From contig CAXTVT010000049.1 in assembly GCA_964247745.1 (NCBI GenBank), forward strand, positions 1-25,679: a stretch of DNA of 25,679 nt. Direction: 5' to 3'. Positions within the stretch are counted from its first letter, which is position 1, and every line of letters begins with the position of its first letter. The position numbers were made by a program, and so were the translations under genes. Below the pieces are notes generated by a model that had not been told where the DNA came from, searched no databases, and worked only from the letters and a program-made list of their open reading frames with translations. Positions 1-9,447 of this stretch are shown here, one piece after another. The stretch is from RH-AL1 sp964247745 (GTDB lineage: Bacteria > Pseudomonadota > Alphaproteobacteria > Rhizobiales > Beijerinckiaceae).

Positions 1-132
1 GACTGCCCCACGCACGCTACCTACCCGACTCAGGCAGGGCGGAAACGGCTCTAGGTCGTTGGAAACGCCGCTATAGCGTAGCGAACCGATGGCTCGCCTG
101 TCAGCGGCAACATCCCGCAACGAACGACTCGG

Positions 133-1284
133 TCACGTCCCGCTGAGGTTCTCGAAGAAGTCCTTCATCTTCCCCAGGAAACCCGAGGCTTCGGGCTGGG
201 TCTTGTGCGAACTCTCGGCCTCGAACTCGGCGAGCAAGTCGCGCTGGCGCCGAGTCAGGTTCTGCGGGGTCTCGACGGTGGCCTGGATGTAGAGGTCGCC
301 GGTGTCGCGCGAGCGCAGAACCGGCATGCCGCGCGAGCGAACCTTGAACTGCTTGCCCGACTGCGTGCCCTCGGGGATCTTCACCTTGGCCTCGCTCCCA
401 TCCACGGTGCGCACCGAGATCTCGCCGCCGAGCGAGGCCTGCACCATCGAGATCGGCACGCGGCAGAAAAGGTCCGCGCCGTCGCGCTGGAAGAACGGAT
501 GCGGCTTGGTCGAGACGAAGATGTAGAGGTCGCCCGCCGGGCCGCCGCGGGTGCCGGCCTCGCCCTCGCCGGCAAGGCGGATGCGGGTGCCGTCCTCGAC
601 GCCGGCCGGGATGTTGACCGAGAGTTGGCGCTCGCGGGTGACGCGGCCGGTGCCGGAGCAGGCCTGGCACGGGTTGTCGATCATCTCGCCGCGACCTCCG
701 CAGGTCGGGCACGTGCGCTCGATCGCGAAGAAGCCCTGCTGCGCGCGCACACGGCCATGGCCGTGGCAGGTCGCGCATTGCTTGGGCTTGGCGCCAGGCT
801 TGGCGCCGGAGCCGGAGCAGACTTCGCAAGAGACGGAGGTCGGCAGCTTGAGGCTCGCCGCCTTGCCAGCGAAGGCCTCCTCGAGCGTGATCTCCATGTT
901 GTAACGCAAATCGGAGCCGCGGTTGGCGCCGCCCTGCGAGCGGCCGCCGCCGCCGCCGCGTCGCCCCGTCATCTCGCCGAACAGGTCGTCGAAGATATCG
1001 GCCATCGAGGAGCCGAAACCCTCGGCGCCGCCGAAGCCGCCGCCACCGCCACCGTTCTCGAAGGCCGCGTGGCCGAAGCGGTCATAGGCGGCACGCTTCT
1101 GCCCGTCGGAGAGTACCTGGTAGGCTTCGTTCAGATCCTTGAACTTGGCCTCGGCGGCGGCATCGCCCGGGTTGCGATCCGGGTGGCACACCATCGCCGC
1201 CTTGCGAAAGGCGGATTTCAGTTCGCCGTCACTCGAGGTGCGCGTGACGCCGAGGATTTCATAGTAGCAGGTCTTGGTGGCCAT
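133..1284 (-). CDS. dnaJ: Chaperone protein DnaJ (Hsp40)
   Basis: Cytosolic co-chaperone that delivers unfolded clients to DnaK and stimulates its ATPase. The 383-residue protein has the full type I layout: N-terminal J domain with the HPD motif at residues 34-36, a Gly/Phe-rich stretch (about 76-122), four CxxCxGxG zinc-binding repeats (about 153-160, 170-177, 192-199, 206-213) and the C-terminal substrate-binding region. An upstream in-frame ATG would add 12 residues (MRGACGPRRTGT) that are not part of a J domain, so I chose the ATG at 1284, which starts MATKTCYYEILGV and has an AGGA-like ribosome site about 10 nt upstream. It lies downstream of dnaK on the same strand, with a strong hairpin in the 157-nt gap. 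The J-domain helix reads MVCHPDRN where most DnaJ proteins have KYHPDRN; otherwise ordinary. Confidence 0.97.
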   Translation of the reverse strand: MATKTCYYEILGVTRTSSDGELKSAFRKAAMVCHPDRNPGDAAAEAKFKDLNEAYQVLSDGQKRAAYDRFGHAAFENGGGGGGFGGAEGFGSSMADIFDDLFGEMTGRRGGGGGRSQGGANRGSDLRYNMEITLEEAFAGKAASLKLPTSVSCEVCSGSGAKPGAKPKQCATCHGHGRVRAQQGFFAIERTCPTCGGRGEMIDNPCQACSGTGRVTRERQLSVNIPAGVEDGTRIRLAGEGEAGTRGGPAGDLYIFVSTKPHPFFQRDGADLFCRVPISMVQASLGGEISVRTVDGSEAKVKIPEGTQSGKQFKVRSRGMPVLRSRDTGDLYIQATVETPQNLTRRQRDLLAEFEAESSHKTQPEASGFLGKMKDFFENLSGT

Positions 1285-1405
1285 CGTTCCAGTCCTGCGC
1301 GGCCCGCATGCGCCTCGCAAAGGCGGCGGCCGGCGCTCAACAAGGCGTCTGCCCGCCTTTTGTCACAATTCGATCGACACGCGAAAGCGGTAAAAAGCGG
1401 TGAGG

Positions 1406-1432
1406 GGAGGCCGCGAATGCACGGCGGCCTCC
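1406..1432 (-). terminator. Hairpin between dnaK and dnaJ (terminator or attenuator)
   Basis: A perfect 9-bp inverted repeat (GGAGGCCGC / GCGGCCTCC) with a 9-nt loop lies 10 nt after the dnaK stop codon. Read in the dnaK direction it is followed, after about 9 nt, by a TTTTT run. This can act as a partial terminator or as a 3' end stabiliser, giving more dnaK than dnaJ mRNA. The stem is seen in the sequence; the role is inferred. Confidence 0.6.
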
Positions 1433-1441
1433 GCCTCGAAG

Positions 1442-3361
<1,920 letters not shown>

Positions 3362-3390
3362 GTGTCTTCTATCCTTTCGTGTCGCAGAAC

Positions 3391-3417
3391 CGCAGGACCC
3401 CGAAGCGGTCCAGCAAG
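3391..3417 (-). promoter_or_regulatory. Possible sigma-32-type promoter of dnaK
   Basis: On the minus strand, CTTG (3417-3414) is separated by 17 nt from CCTGCG (3396-3391), about 30 nt before the dnaK start. This resembles the alphaproteobacterial heat-shock pattern CTTG-N17-CCTAT-like, but the -10 half matches poorly. The call rests mainly on position and on dnaK being a classic sigma-32 target. Confidence 0.3.
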
Positions 3418-3565
3418 TGGGCGGACGTTAGTGCGCCCGGTCCCCGATGTGGCTGAGATTGGCATTGGCTCGGGTGAGCGCAAGGAGGCCCGTATACAAG
3501 AGCCGGAAACGCCTCGGCAACGGGGTACGCGCGGTTGCGAGACGACCTTCGCGAGGGCGGTCGCG

Positions 3566-4441
3566 ATGGTCGGCCTGATCGTGGGCCTGCTCGGCGCCCG
3601 GGCCGCTTTCGCCCAGATGCAGCTGCCCGGCGCGGTCGGCGGCGGTGCGCCCGCAGGCGAACACAAGAGTGGCGGTGGCGGTGGCGGTGGCAGCGCGGCG
3701 CCGTCCTCCTACGCGCCGCCCAAGGCGGTCGTGGTCAAGGCTCCTTCGGAGGATACCGTGACCGGACAGCCGCTGAGCCGGGACGGTGCCAAGGGCGAGA
3801 TGCGGTTCGAGAAGAGCGGTGACGGCCTGGCCTTGTCCAAGCTGACGCTCGACGGCGACAAGATCTCCAAGGCCGGGACCGCCTGCACCGTCGACGTGGC
3901 GCTCGCCTCGCCACTTCCGGCGACGCCGCAGGGTCGTCCCGTCGGCGCCATCCGCTACGGCGTTCCGCTGGCGGCATGTCCATTCACGATCGACATCCTC
4001 GATGGCGCCGTGCTGGTCACGCGCCCCGAACCGACCTGCGATTTCGCCGCCGCCGACTGCCGCGTGAGCCCGGGCGGTCTGTGGGGACCGCACGCCGCCG
4101 ACATCACGCCGAAGCGCGCCAAGGATCTCGAGCGCGAGCGGCAGCGCCTCGAAACCACGATGCGGGCCAATTTCCGCGCCGTGCTGCGCAAGGCCGGCAA
4201 GGATCGCACCGCGGTGAAGGCCATCGCCAAGGAACAGGCGGCCTTCTCCTCGGAGCGCGAGATGACCTGCCGCGACTATGCGCAGGAGACGGTGCACGGT
4301 TTCTGCTCGACGCAGATCACCCAGGCCCGCGCGCTCGCGCTGATGGCCGAGTTCGGCACGATGCCCGACGGGCCGCACGGGCGCCGCGCGCGCTCCCGGA
4401 CGGCCGCGCCCGCCAAGGCCTCCGAGGACGCGGACCAGTGA
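3566..4441 (+). CDS. Secreted cysteine-containing protein of unknown function
   Basis: I do not recognise this gene at family level. From the ATG at 3566 it encodes 291 residues: a hydrophobic segment ending in the signal-peptidase-like site ARAAFA (residues 11-16), an eight-Gly linker (35-43), a middle domain with cysteines at 107, 138, 158 and 165, a charged helical stretch (about 182-230), and a C-terminal part with Cys235 and Cys247 spaced rather like the LprI/DUF1311 fold. Secretion to the periplasm is likely. The start is uncertain: the ATG gives a signal peptide with no positive n-region and no good ribosome site, while a perfect AAGGAGG lies at 3481-3487, followed by in-frame codons with several arginines but no standard start codon. 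It is divergent from dnaK. The reading frame is open for a long way upstream on this strand, but that part is antisense to dnaK. Confidence 0.75.
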   Translation: MVGLIVGLLGARAAFAQMQLPGAVGGGAPAGEHKSGGGGGGGSAAPSSYAPPKAVVVKAPSEDTVTGQPLSRDGAKGEMRFEKSGDGLALSKLTLDGDKISKAGTACTVDVALASPLPATPQGRPVGAIRYGVPLAACPFTIDILDGAVLVTRPEPTCDFAAADCRVSPGGLWGPHAADITPKRAKDLERERQRLETTMRANFRAVLRKAGKDRTAVKAIAKEQAAFSSEREMTCRDYAQETVHGFCSTQITQARALALMAEFGTMPDGPHGRRARSRTAAPAKASEDADQ

Positions 4442-4538
4442 CGCGCGGACCAGTCACGATTGCATGACCGGCTTGGCTGGAACCGGTGCCGGCGCACGTA
4501 TGTTTCCGGCGCAGGATCTCTCACGAAAGGATCGCTGC

Positions 4539-5219
4539 ATGTTTCGTTCCGTCGTTCTCGCCGGCCTCGTCGGCACGGCGTCGCTCCTCGCCCTCGCCGG
4601 TCCGGCCGCCGCCGCATCGCCCGCGACCGACGCATTCGTCGCCAATGTTCGCCCGAATGTCGACTATCTCGATCGTTCGAGCCGTTTGGCGCTCGACAAA
4701 TCGCAGAGCGCCGCCGTGCGCGCCTTCGCCCACGGCGAAGCGCTCGAACAGACGGTCGCCGCCAACTCGTTGGTGGCATGGACCCAAACCAATACGATCC
4801 GCGGCGAGGACGTGGCGCTCGGCCAGCCTCTGGCTCCCGCAGGTGGACCCGTGGGCGTCGTCGGCGACATCGCCACGCTGCCGCTCGACATCGCCGGGAC
4901 GGTCACGGGCGGTCTCGTCACCGGTCGCTCCGTCGCGATCGATCGTCCTCTGACGGTGACGCCGGGCGAGGGCGCTCAGGCTCCGACCTTGGGCGGCAAG
5001 CTGCTGCCGTCGGATCGCGACGACCTGTCGAGACTGCAAGGCATGAGCGGTCGCCAGTTCGATGCGCTCTATCGCAACACGCAGCTCGATTCGCTGCGCC
5101 AATTGACGACGCTCTACCGCGACTACGAGGCGAACGGCGACGATCCCGCCTTGCGCGCCTTGGCCCATCGCGAGTTGCCCCGGATCGACGCGCGCATCGT
5201 CGAGCTTCGCAAGCTCTGA
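4539..5219 (+). CDS. DUF4142-family secreted protein
   Basis: Predicted periplasmic protein of 226 residues. It begins with a clear signal peptide (MFRSVVLAGLVGTASLLALAGPAAA). The first helical half (about 29-75: FVANV...AVRAFAHGEALEQ) and the last part (about 163-225: LSRLQGMSGRQFDALYR...LRALAHRELPRI) match the DUF4142 pattern of helical, ferritin-like bacterial exported proteins of unknown function. They are separated by an unusually long insert of about 85 residues rich in Gly, Val and Pro. I chose the ATG at 4539 because it has a GAAAGGA ribosome site and starts the signal peptide; an ATG at 4464 would add 25 residues that do not fit. It follows the gene at 3566 by 97 nt and is closed by a hairpin terminator. 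Confidence 0.82.
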   Translation: MFRSVVLAGLVGTASLLALAGPAAAASPATDAFVANVRPNVDYLDRSSRLALDKSQSAAVRAFAHGEALEQTVAANSLVAWTQTNTIRGEDVALGQPLAPAGGPVGVVGDIATLPLDIAGTVTGGLVTGRSVAIDRPLTVTPGEGAQAPTLGGKLLPSDRDDLSRLQGMSGRQFDALYRNTQLDSLRQLTTLYRDYEANGDDPALRALAHRELPRIDARIVELRKL

Positions 5220-5245
5220 ATCATCAGTCAGGTCAGGTCTCGTCG

Positions 5246-5270
5246 AGCCGTCCCGCCGAGGGGCGGCTCG
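5246..5270 (+). terminator. Rho-independent-like terminator
   Basis: A 10-bp stem (GAGCCGTCCC with GGGGCGGCTC, one T-G pair) and a 5-nt GCCGA loop start 27 nt after the DUF4142 stop codon and are followed by GTCTTGTATT. It separates this gene from ppk2 at 5320. The T-tract is imperfect. Confidence 0.6.
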
Positions 5271-5319
5271 TCTTGTATTCATCAAGTCACAGTGGTTCGC
5301 GAGCGGCCGGACGAAGACA

Positions 5320-6234
5320 ATGAGCGAGGGACTGGGCAAGAAGGCGAAGCGGGCACGCGATGCCCTGGATCGATATCGGGTGACGTCGGGCAAGCATTTC
5401 GATCTCGACGGCCACGGCACGCGCGACTTGCCTGACAACGTGCCGGCCAAGCATTGCGCGACGGAGCTGCTTGAGGACGGCATCAAGCGAATGGCGGCTC
5501 TCCAGGAGCGGCTCTACGCCAACAAGACGTGGTCGCTGCTCCTCGTCTTCCAGGCGATGGATGCCGCCGGCAAGGACTCGACGATCAAGCACGTCATGAG
5601 CGGGGTCAATCCACAGGGCGTGCGCGTCTCGTCGTTCGAGGCGCCGGGCCCGGGCGAACTCGGCCACGACTTCCTCTGGAGGATCCACCGCGAACTGCCC
5701 AGTCGAGGAACGATCGGCATCTTCAACCGCTCGCACTACGAGGAGGTGCTGGTCGCGCGCGTCCATGACGGGCTCGTGCGCGACAGCGGACTGCCGCGGG
5801 GTCTCGCCACCGCCGACGATCTCTGGCGCGACCGCATCGCCGACATCGCCGCCTTCGAAGCCTACCTCGGGCGCCAGGGCACCCGGGTCGTCAAGTTCTT
5901 CCTCAACGTGAGCAAAGGCGAGCAGAAGAAGCGTTTCCTGGCGAGGTTGGAGACGCCAGAGAAGACCTGGAAGTTCTCGTCCTCCGACCTCGCCGAACGT
6001 CAACTCTGGCCGAAGTACCGCAAGGCCTACCAGGCGGCGATCGCGGGCACGGCGACAGCCGCGGCGCCGTGGTATGTGATTCCGGCAGACCGCAAATGGT
6101 ATATGCGGCTCATGGTGGCGGAAGCGATCGTCCAGGCGCTCGAGTCGCTTGATCTCAAAGCTCCCAAAGTGCCCGACGACGAGCGGCAGGCGCTGCGGGC
6201 GGCGCATGACGAATTGCTGGGCGAAGCCGGCTGA
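5320..6234 (+). CDS. ppk2: Polyphosphate kinase 2 family protein (polyphosphate:nucleotide phosphotransferase)
   Basis: Transfers phosphate between polyphosphate and nucleotides in the cytosol. The 304-residue protein opens with a YRVTSGKHFDLD segment typical of the PPK2 subgroup often annotated as polyphosphate-nucleotide phosphotransferase (TIGR03709-like). The Walker A motif AMDAAGKDS is at 79-87, followed by NPQGVRVSSFEAPGPGELGHDFLWRIH, the Walker B-side block NRSHYEEVLVARVH (136-149), FFLNVSKGEQKKRF and a late WYVIPADRKWYMRLM block, all conserved PPK2 elements. This subgroup often acts on AMP and ADP, but nucleotide preference cannot be read safely here. The start has a weak GGACGAAG ribosome site. 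The L,D-transpeptidase gene begins 29 nt downstream, suggesting co-transcription. Confidence 0.93.
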   Translation: MSEGLGKKAKRARDALDRYRVTSGKHFDLDGHGTRDLPDNVPAKHCATELLEDGIKRMAALQERLYANKTWSLLLVFQAMDAAGKDSTIKHVMSGVNPQGVRVSSFEAPGPGELGHDFLWRIHRELPSRGTIGIFNRSHYEEVLVARVHDGLVRDSGLPRGLATADDLWRDRIADIAAFEAYLGRQGTRVVKFFLNVSKGEQKKRFLARLETPEKTWKFSSSDLAERQLWPKYRKAYQAAIAGTATAAAPWYVIPADRKWYMRLMVAEAIVQALESLDLKAPKVPDDERQALRAAHDELLGEAG

Positions 6235-6263
6235 CGGCGGCGGCGGCCGATGGGAGGGATGAG

Positions 6264-7343
6264 ATGAAGACGATCGCGCTGGCGATGTTGGGTTGCGGGA
6301 TCGCAACGATGGCTTTGGCCGCGCCCAACGACTTGCCGGCTTCGCCAGCGCCACAAGGCGCGGCGCAGGGCAACACGAGATCCGCGGTCCCCTCGCCTGT
6401 CCCGCTCGCGACCGCGCCGACCAGCGCCTCGTCCGTCGAGGCGAGGATCAACGAGGCCACGCTGAACGACACCGGTGTCAAAGACGGCATCGACCCGGCG
6501 GTGCTTCGCGCCGAAGTGATGCTCGACCGGCTGCACGCATCGCCGGGGGTCATCGACGGCAGGATCGGCACCAATTACCAGCACGCGCTGGAGACCTACG
6601 AGAAGGAGAACGGTCTCAAGGTCACCGAGACGCTCGACAAGGACGTGTGGGAGTCCCTCGTCAAGCGGGCAGGGGCGCCGGTGCTCGTCGACCACACCCT
6701 CACCGATGCCGATGTCGCCGGCCCGTTCTTCCCCGACCTGCCGAAGGACTATGCCAAGCTCGCGGCGATGAAGGCGATGGGCTACCGGACTGTGGCGCAG
6801 AAGCTCGGCGGTTTGTTCCACATGGGCGAGACGCTGCTGGCGGAGCTGAACCCGGGCGTCGACCTCGGCAAGGCCGGCGGCCACATCCTCGTCGCCGATA
6901 CCGCAGGGCCGGCGGTGCACGGCCGCATCCAGCGCATCTTCGTCGACAAGCGCCGCAGCCAGGTGTTCGGCTACGATGCCAAGGGCCACGTGATCATCGC
7001 GGTTCCCGCGACGATCGGGAGCCGCGAGCTGCCGTCACCGTCCGGCACCTACAAGGTCAAGGGCGTGGCCTGGAACCCGATCTATTATTACGATCCCAAG
7101 AACTTCGTACAGGGCGACAACCACGACAAGCTGCGCCTGCCGCCCGGTCCCAACAATCCGGTCGGCAGCGTGTTCATCGCTTTGACCAAGCCGACCTACG
7201 GGCTGCATGGCACGCCCGACCCGTCGGCGATCGACAAGACGGCGTCGCACGGCTGCGTGCGCATGACGAACTGGGATGCGACCGAGATGGCGCATCTCGT
7301 GCGCCCCGGCATCAAGGTCAGCTTCGGGAGGTCGAAGACCTGA
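6264..7343 (+). CDS. L,D-transpeptidase (YkuD domain) with peptidoglycan-binding-like region
   Basis: Periplasmic enzyme that forms 3-3 cross-links in peptidoglycan or attaches proteins to it. The 359 residues comprise a signal peptide (cleavage near ALA-AP at 19-21), a Pro/Ala-rich linker, a helical peptidoglycan-binding-1-like region (about 78-137, with ALETYEKENGLKVTETLD) and a C-terminal YkuD domain (about 222-355). The catalytic signature is complete: His315 in GLHGTPD, then SHGCVRM with His329, catalytic Cys331 and Arg333. The start has a strong GGGAGGG ribosome site. It follows ppk2 by 29 nt and ends 15 nt from the convergent kpsT-like gene, with no obvious terminator hairpin between them. 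Confidence 0.93.
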   Translation: MKTIALAMLGCGIATMALAAPNDLPASPAPQGAAQGNTRSAVPSPVPLATAPTSASSVEARINEATLNDTGVKDGIDPAVLRAEVMLDRLHASPGVIDGRIGTNYQHALETYEKENGLKVTETLDKDVWESLVKRAGAPVLVDHTLTDADVAGPFFPDLPKDYAKLAAMKAMGYRTVAQKLGGLFHMGETLLAELNPGVDLGKAGGHILVADTAGPAVHGRIQRIFVDKRRSQVFGYDAKGHVIIAVPATIGSRELPSPSGTYKVKGVAWNPIYYYDPKNFVQGDNHDKLRLPPGPNNPVGSVFIALTKPTYGLHGTPDPSAIDKTASHGCVRMTNWDATEMAHLVRPGIKVSFGRSKT

Positions 7344-7358
7344 CCGCCGCCCGACGGA

Positions 7359-8012
7359 TCAGCGGTTCAGGCGGTTGTAGATGTCGATAGCGTTGTCGAC
7401 GTCGTCGAACATCATCAGCCGCCCGTCCACGAGGACCGCGCCACGATCGCAATAATCTTTCACGGTCCCCACGCTGTGCGAGACCATGATCACGTCGGCG
7501 CGCGATCGACGATCGGTGAAGGCTTTCGTACAGCGTTTCTGGAAACGCGCGTCGCCGACGCCAGTGAGTTCGTCGATCAGGTAGCACTCGAACTGGATGG
7601 CCATCGAGAGCCCGAACGCGAGCTTCGCCGACATGCCGGACGAGTAGGTCTTGGTCGGCGCATCGAGATAGTCGCCGAGTTCGGAGAAGTCCTCCACGAA
7701 GTCGAGCACCTCGCGCACGTCCTGTCCGTAGGCGCGCGCGGCGAAGGTGATGTTGTTGCGTGCCGTCATGTTCGGATTGAACGCGGCAGCGAAGCCCAGC
7801 GGCCACGAGATGCGCACGTTGCGCTTGATCTTGCCGGCGTTGGGGTACTCGGAGCCCGAGATCAGCCGCAAGGTGGTGCTCTTGCCGGCACCGTTGACGC
7901 CCAGGATGCCGTAGGAATGCCCGCGCTCGAAGATCGCGGTGACGTTGTCGAGGACCATCTTCGTATGGCCGCCGTTCTTGTAGAACTTGAGGACGTTGTG
8001 AAGCTCGATCAT
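7359..8012 (-). CDS. kpsT: KpsT-family ABC transporter ATPase (polysaccharide export)
   Basis: ATP-binding subunit of an ABC-2 type exporter for capsular or lipid-linked polysaccharide at the inner membrane. The 217-residue protein matches KpsT/CtrD/BexA in length and in the stretch after Walker A (KIKRNVRISWPLGF). Walker A GVNGAGKS is at 38-45, the signature SSGMS at 124-128, Walker B with Asp147-Glu148, and the H-loop His at 179. The ATG at 8012 overlaps the trpF stop as ATGA, so translation is probably coupled to trpF; a longer open frame upstream is only antisense or overlapping trpF. No KpsM-like permease or KpsE-like partner lies next to it: downstream is the convergent L,D-transpeptidase. 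Confidence 0.9.
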   Translation of the reverse strand: MIELHNVLKFYKNGGHTKMVLDNVTAIFERGHSYGILGVNGAGKSTTLRLISGSEYPNAGKIKRNVRISWPLGFAAAFNPNMTARNNITFAARAYGQDVREVLDFVEDFSELGDYLDAPTKTYSSGMSAKLAFGLSMAIQFECYLIDELTGVGDARFQKRCTKAFTDRRSRADVIMVSHSVGTVKDYCDRGAVLVDGRLMMFDDVDNAIDIYNRLNR

Positions 8013-8701
8013 GGCAGGGCCGCCTGACGATGCGCGAAGCGACCTGGATGCTCCGCCAAACGAAACCGCGCCGCCGCGACGAAGGCGGCGATCAGCGAAG
8101 CATCCTTGACCCCGGGCGCGCGCTCCACGCCCGAGGAGACGTCGACGCCATCCGCTCCGGTGGCCGATAGGGCCTCCGCGACGTTCCCCGCGCTCAGACC
8201 GCCGGCGAGCAGCCAAGGCGCGCGCGTGGCGAGCCCGCGGAGCAGCGACCAGTCGAAGGTCGCCCCGTTTCCGCCTGGGCGTTCCACCGATGGCGCTGCC
8301 GGCGCGTCGAACAGCAGCAGATCGGCCACGGCGTCGAACGCCGGGATGCGCGCCAGATCGGCCCGCGCGCCGATCGAGAGGGCTCGCATCACCGGAAGCG
8401 CGAAGCGACGCTTGACTGCCGCGACGCGGTCGGGAGTCTCCGCGCCATGCAATTGGAGGATGTCGGGCCTGGCTGCGTCGACGATCGTGTCCAACGTCGG
8501 GTCGTCGGCATCCACGGTAAGCGCGACGCGGCGGCCACGGGACCCCATGCGGGCAGCCAGTGCCGCGGCCTGCGCGAGCGTGACGTGGCGCGGACTTCGC
8601 TCGAAGAAGACGAACCCGATCATGTCGGCATCGGCCTTCAACGCCGCGTCGAGGCTCCTGGCCTCGGTGATCCCGCAGATCTTCACGAGGGGAAGCGACA
8701 A
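8009..8701 (-). CDS. trpF: Phosphoribosylanthranilate isomerase
   Basis: Third step specific to tryptophan synthesis: isomerises phosphoribosylanthranilate to CdRP in a TIM barrel. The 230 residues include the N-terminal VKICGIT (catalytic Cys9), LQLHG (83-87), LLFDA with catalytic Asp132, the phosphate-binding GGL (168-170) and DVSSGVE (187-193). I set the start at the TTG at 8701 because AGAGGAG lies 8 nt before it and the conserved KICG motif starts five residues later; the frame is open further upstream but those residues do not belong to the fold. The ribosome site overlaps the stop codon of the lapA-like gene, and the 3' end overlaps the kpsT-like start, so this is a coupled operon. trpB and trpA, often next to trpF, are absent here. 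Confidence 0.95.
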   Translation of the reverse strand: MSLPLVKICGITEARSLDAALKADADMIGFVFFERSPRHVTLAQAAALAARMGSRGRRVALTVDADDPTLDTIVDAARPDILQLHGAETPDRVAAVKRRFALPVMRALSIGARADLARIPAFDAVADLLLFDAPAAPSVERPGGNGATFDWSLLRGLATRAPWLLAGGLSAGNVAEALSATGADGVDVSSGVERAPGVKDASLIAAFVAAARFRLAEHPGRFAHRQAALP

Positions 8702-8714
8702 GGCCGCGTCTCCT

Positions 8715-9071
8715 CTAGGCGCCGGTGCGTGCAAGCTGGCGCGATGTCGATGGCACGACGATCGGCGGCTGCGCGCGCAGGCGATGCGCCTCATCGCGCC
8801 AGCGTTCCGCCTCGTCGCGGGCGACGCGAGCGCGCCGACGGCTGCCGCCTTGCGACATCCAGCCGGCGACGCCGCCGAGGAAGGTCCCGAGCACCAGCAC
8901 CAGGAACAGCAGGATGAACAGCGGCGCCGTGATCACGGCCGACGACGCTGCCGGATCGGAGAAAGGATCGAACGAGATGGACACGCCTTGCCTGTTGGCG
9001 ATCGCGAACGCCACGATCACCACGGCGATCGGAACGAGGATCAGAAGCTTCAGGATCTTGGCCAACGTCAT
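8715..9071 (-). CDS. LapA-domain (DUF1049) inner-membrane protein
   Basis: Small membrane protein of 118 residues with two transmembrane helices (about 7-25 and 48-70) and a basic, helical cytoplasmic tail (SRRRARVARDEAERWRDEAHRLRA). This matches the lipopolysaccharide assembly protein A domain (PF06305). In E. coli LapA/LapB regulate LpxC and LPS assembly; whether the alphaproteobacterial homologue does so is unproven. A GGGGAG sequence directly abuts the ATG. It sits between ihfB and trpF in a tight same-strand run; placement next to ihfB is common in alphaproteobacteria. Confidence 0.85.
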   Translation of the reverse strand: MTLAKILKLLILVPIAVVIVAFAIANRQGVSISFDPFSDPAASSAVITAPLFILLFLVLVLGTFLGGVAGWMSQGGSRRRARVARDEAERWRDEAHRLRAQPPIVVPSTSRQLARTGA

Positions 9072-9088
9072 CTCCCCAGGTCGCCGGC

Positions 9089-9379
9089 CTAGCCGAGGTA
9101 TCCCTCGTTCAGGCGCTCGCGCATTTCCTTGCCGGTCTTGAAGAATGGCACCGCCTTCTCCTCCACGTCGACGTGCACGCCGGTGCGCGGATTGCGCCCG
9201 ACTCGGGCGTCCCGCCGCTTCACCGAAAACGCGCCGAACCCCCGCAACTCCACCCGATCGCCCCGCGCCAACGCCTGGGTGATCTCATCCAGAATCGCGT
9301 TCACGATCTTCTCGATGTCGCGGAGATATAGGTGTGGATTGCGGTCGGCAATGCGCTGGACCAGCTCGGACTTTATCAT
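9089..9379 (-). CDS. ihfB: Integration host factor subunit beta
   Basis: DNA-bending nucleoid protein, active as a heterodimer with IhfA. The 96 residues start MIKSELVQRIADRNPHLYLRD and contain the diagnostic DNA-binding arm GFGAFSVKRRDARVGRNPRTG (about 48-67), with the IHF-type Pro in the RNPRTG tip that intercalates in DNA. The C-terminal VEEKAVPFFKTGKEMRERLN is typical of the beta subunit. The ribosome site is weak. It follows sppA by 68 nt and precedes the lapA-like gene by 17 nt, a conserved alphaproteobacterial arrangement. Confidence 0.96.
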   Translation of the reverse strand: MIKSELVQRIADRNPHLYLRDIEKIVNAILDEITQALARGDRVELRGFGAFSVKRRDARVGRNPRTGVHVDVEEKAVPFFKTGKEMRERLNEGYLG

Positions 9380-9447
9380 AGGGGCCGTGCACCGGAGTTC
9401 GACTAAATATCAGCGAATAGAACGAGATAAGGCGGGCGCGGTTCCCC

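Noticed and set aside
67..80. CGCTATAGCG palindrome downstream of dnaJ
   Set aside because: Only 10 bp, no loop or T-run, and too little flanking sequence to judge whether it is a terminator.
4430..4457. Tandem repeat GCGGACCAGT(G/C)ACG at the end of the gene stopping at 4441
   Set aside because: Only two short copies spanning the stop codon; probably slippage duplication with no clear role.
5287..6989. Two long overlapping minus-strand frames opposite ppk2 and the L,D-transpeptidase
   Set aside because: Both are shadows of conserved plus-strand genes with full catalytic motifs; no ribosome sites.
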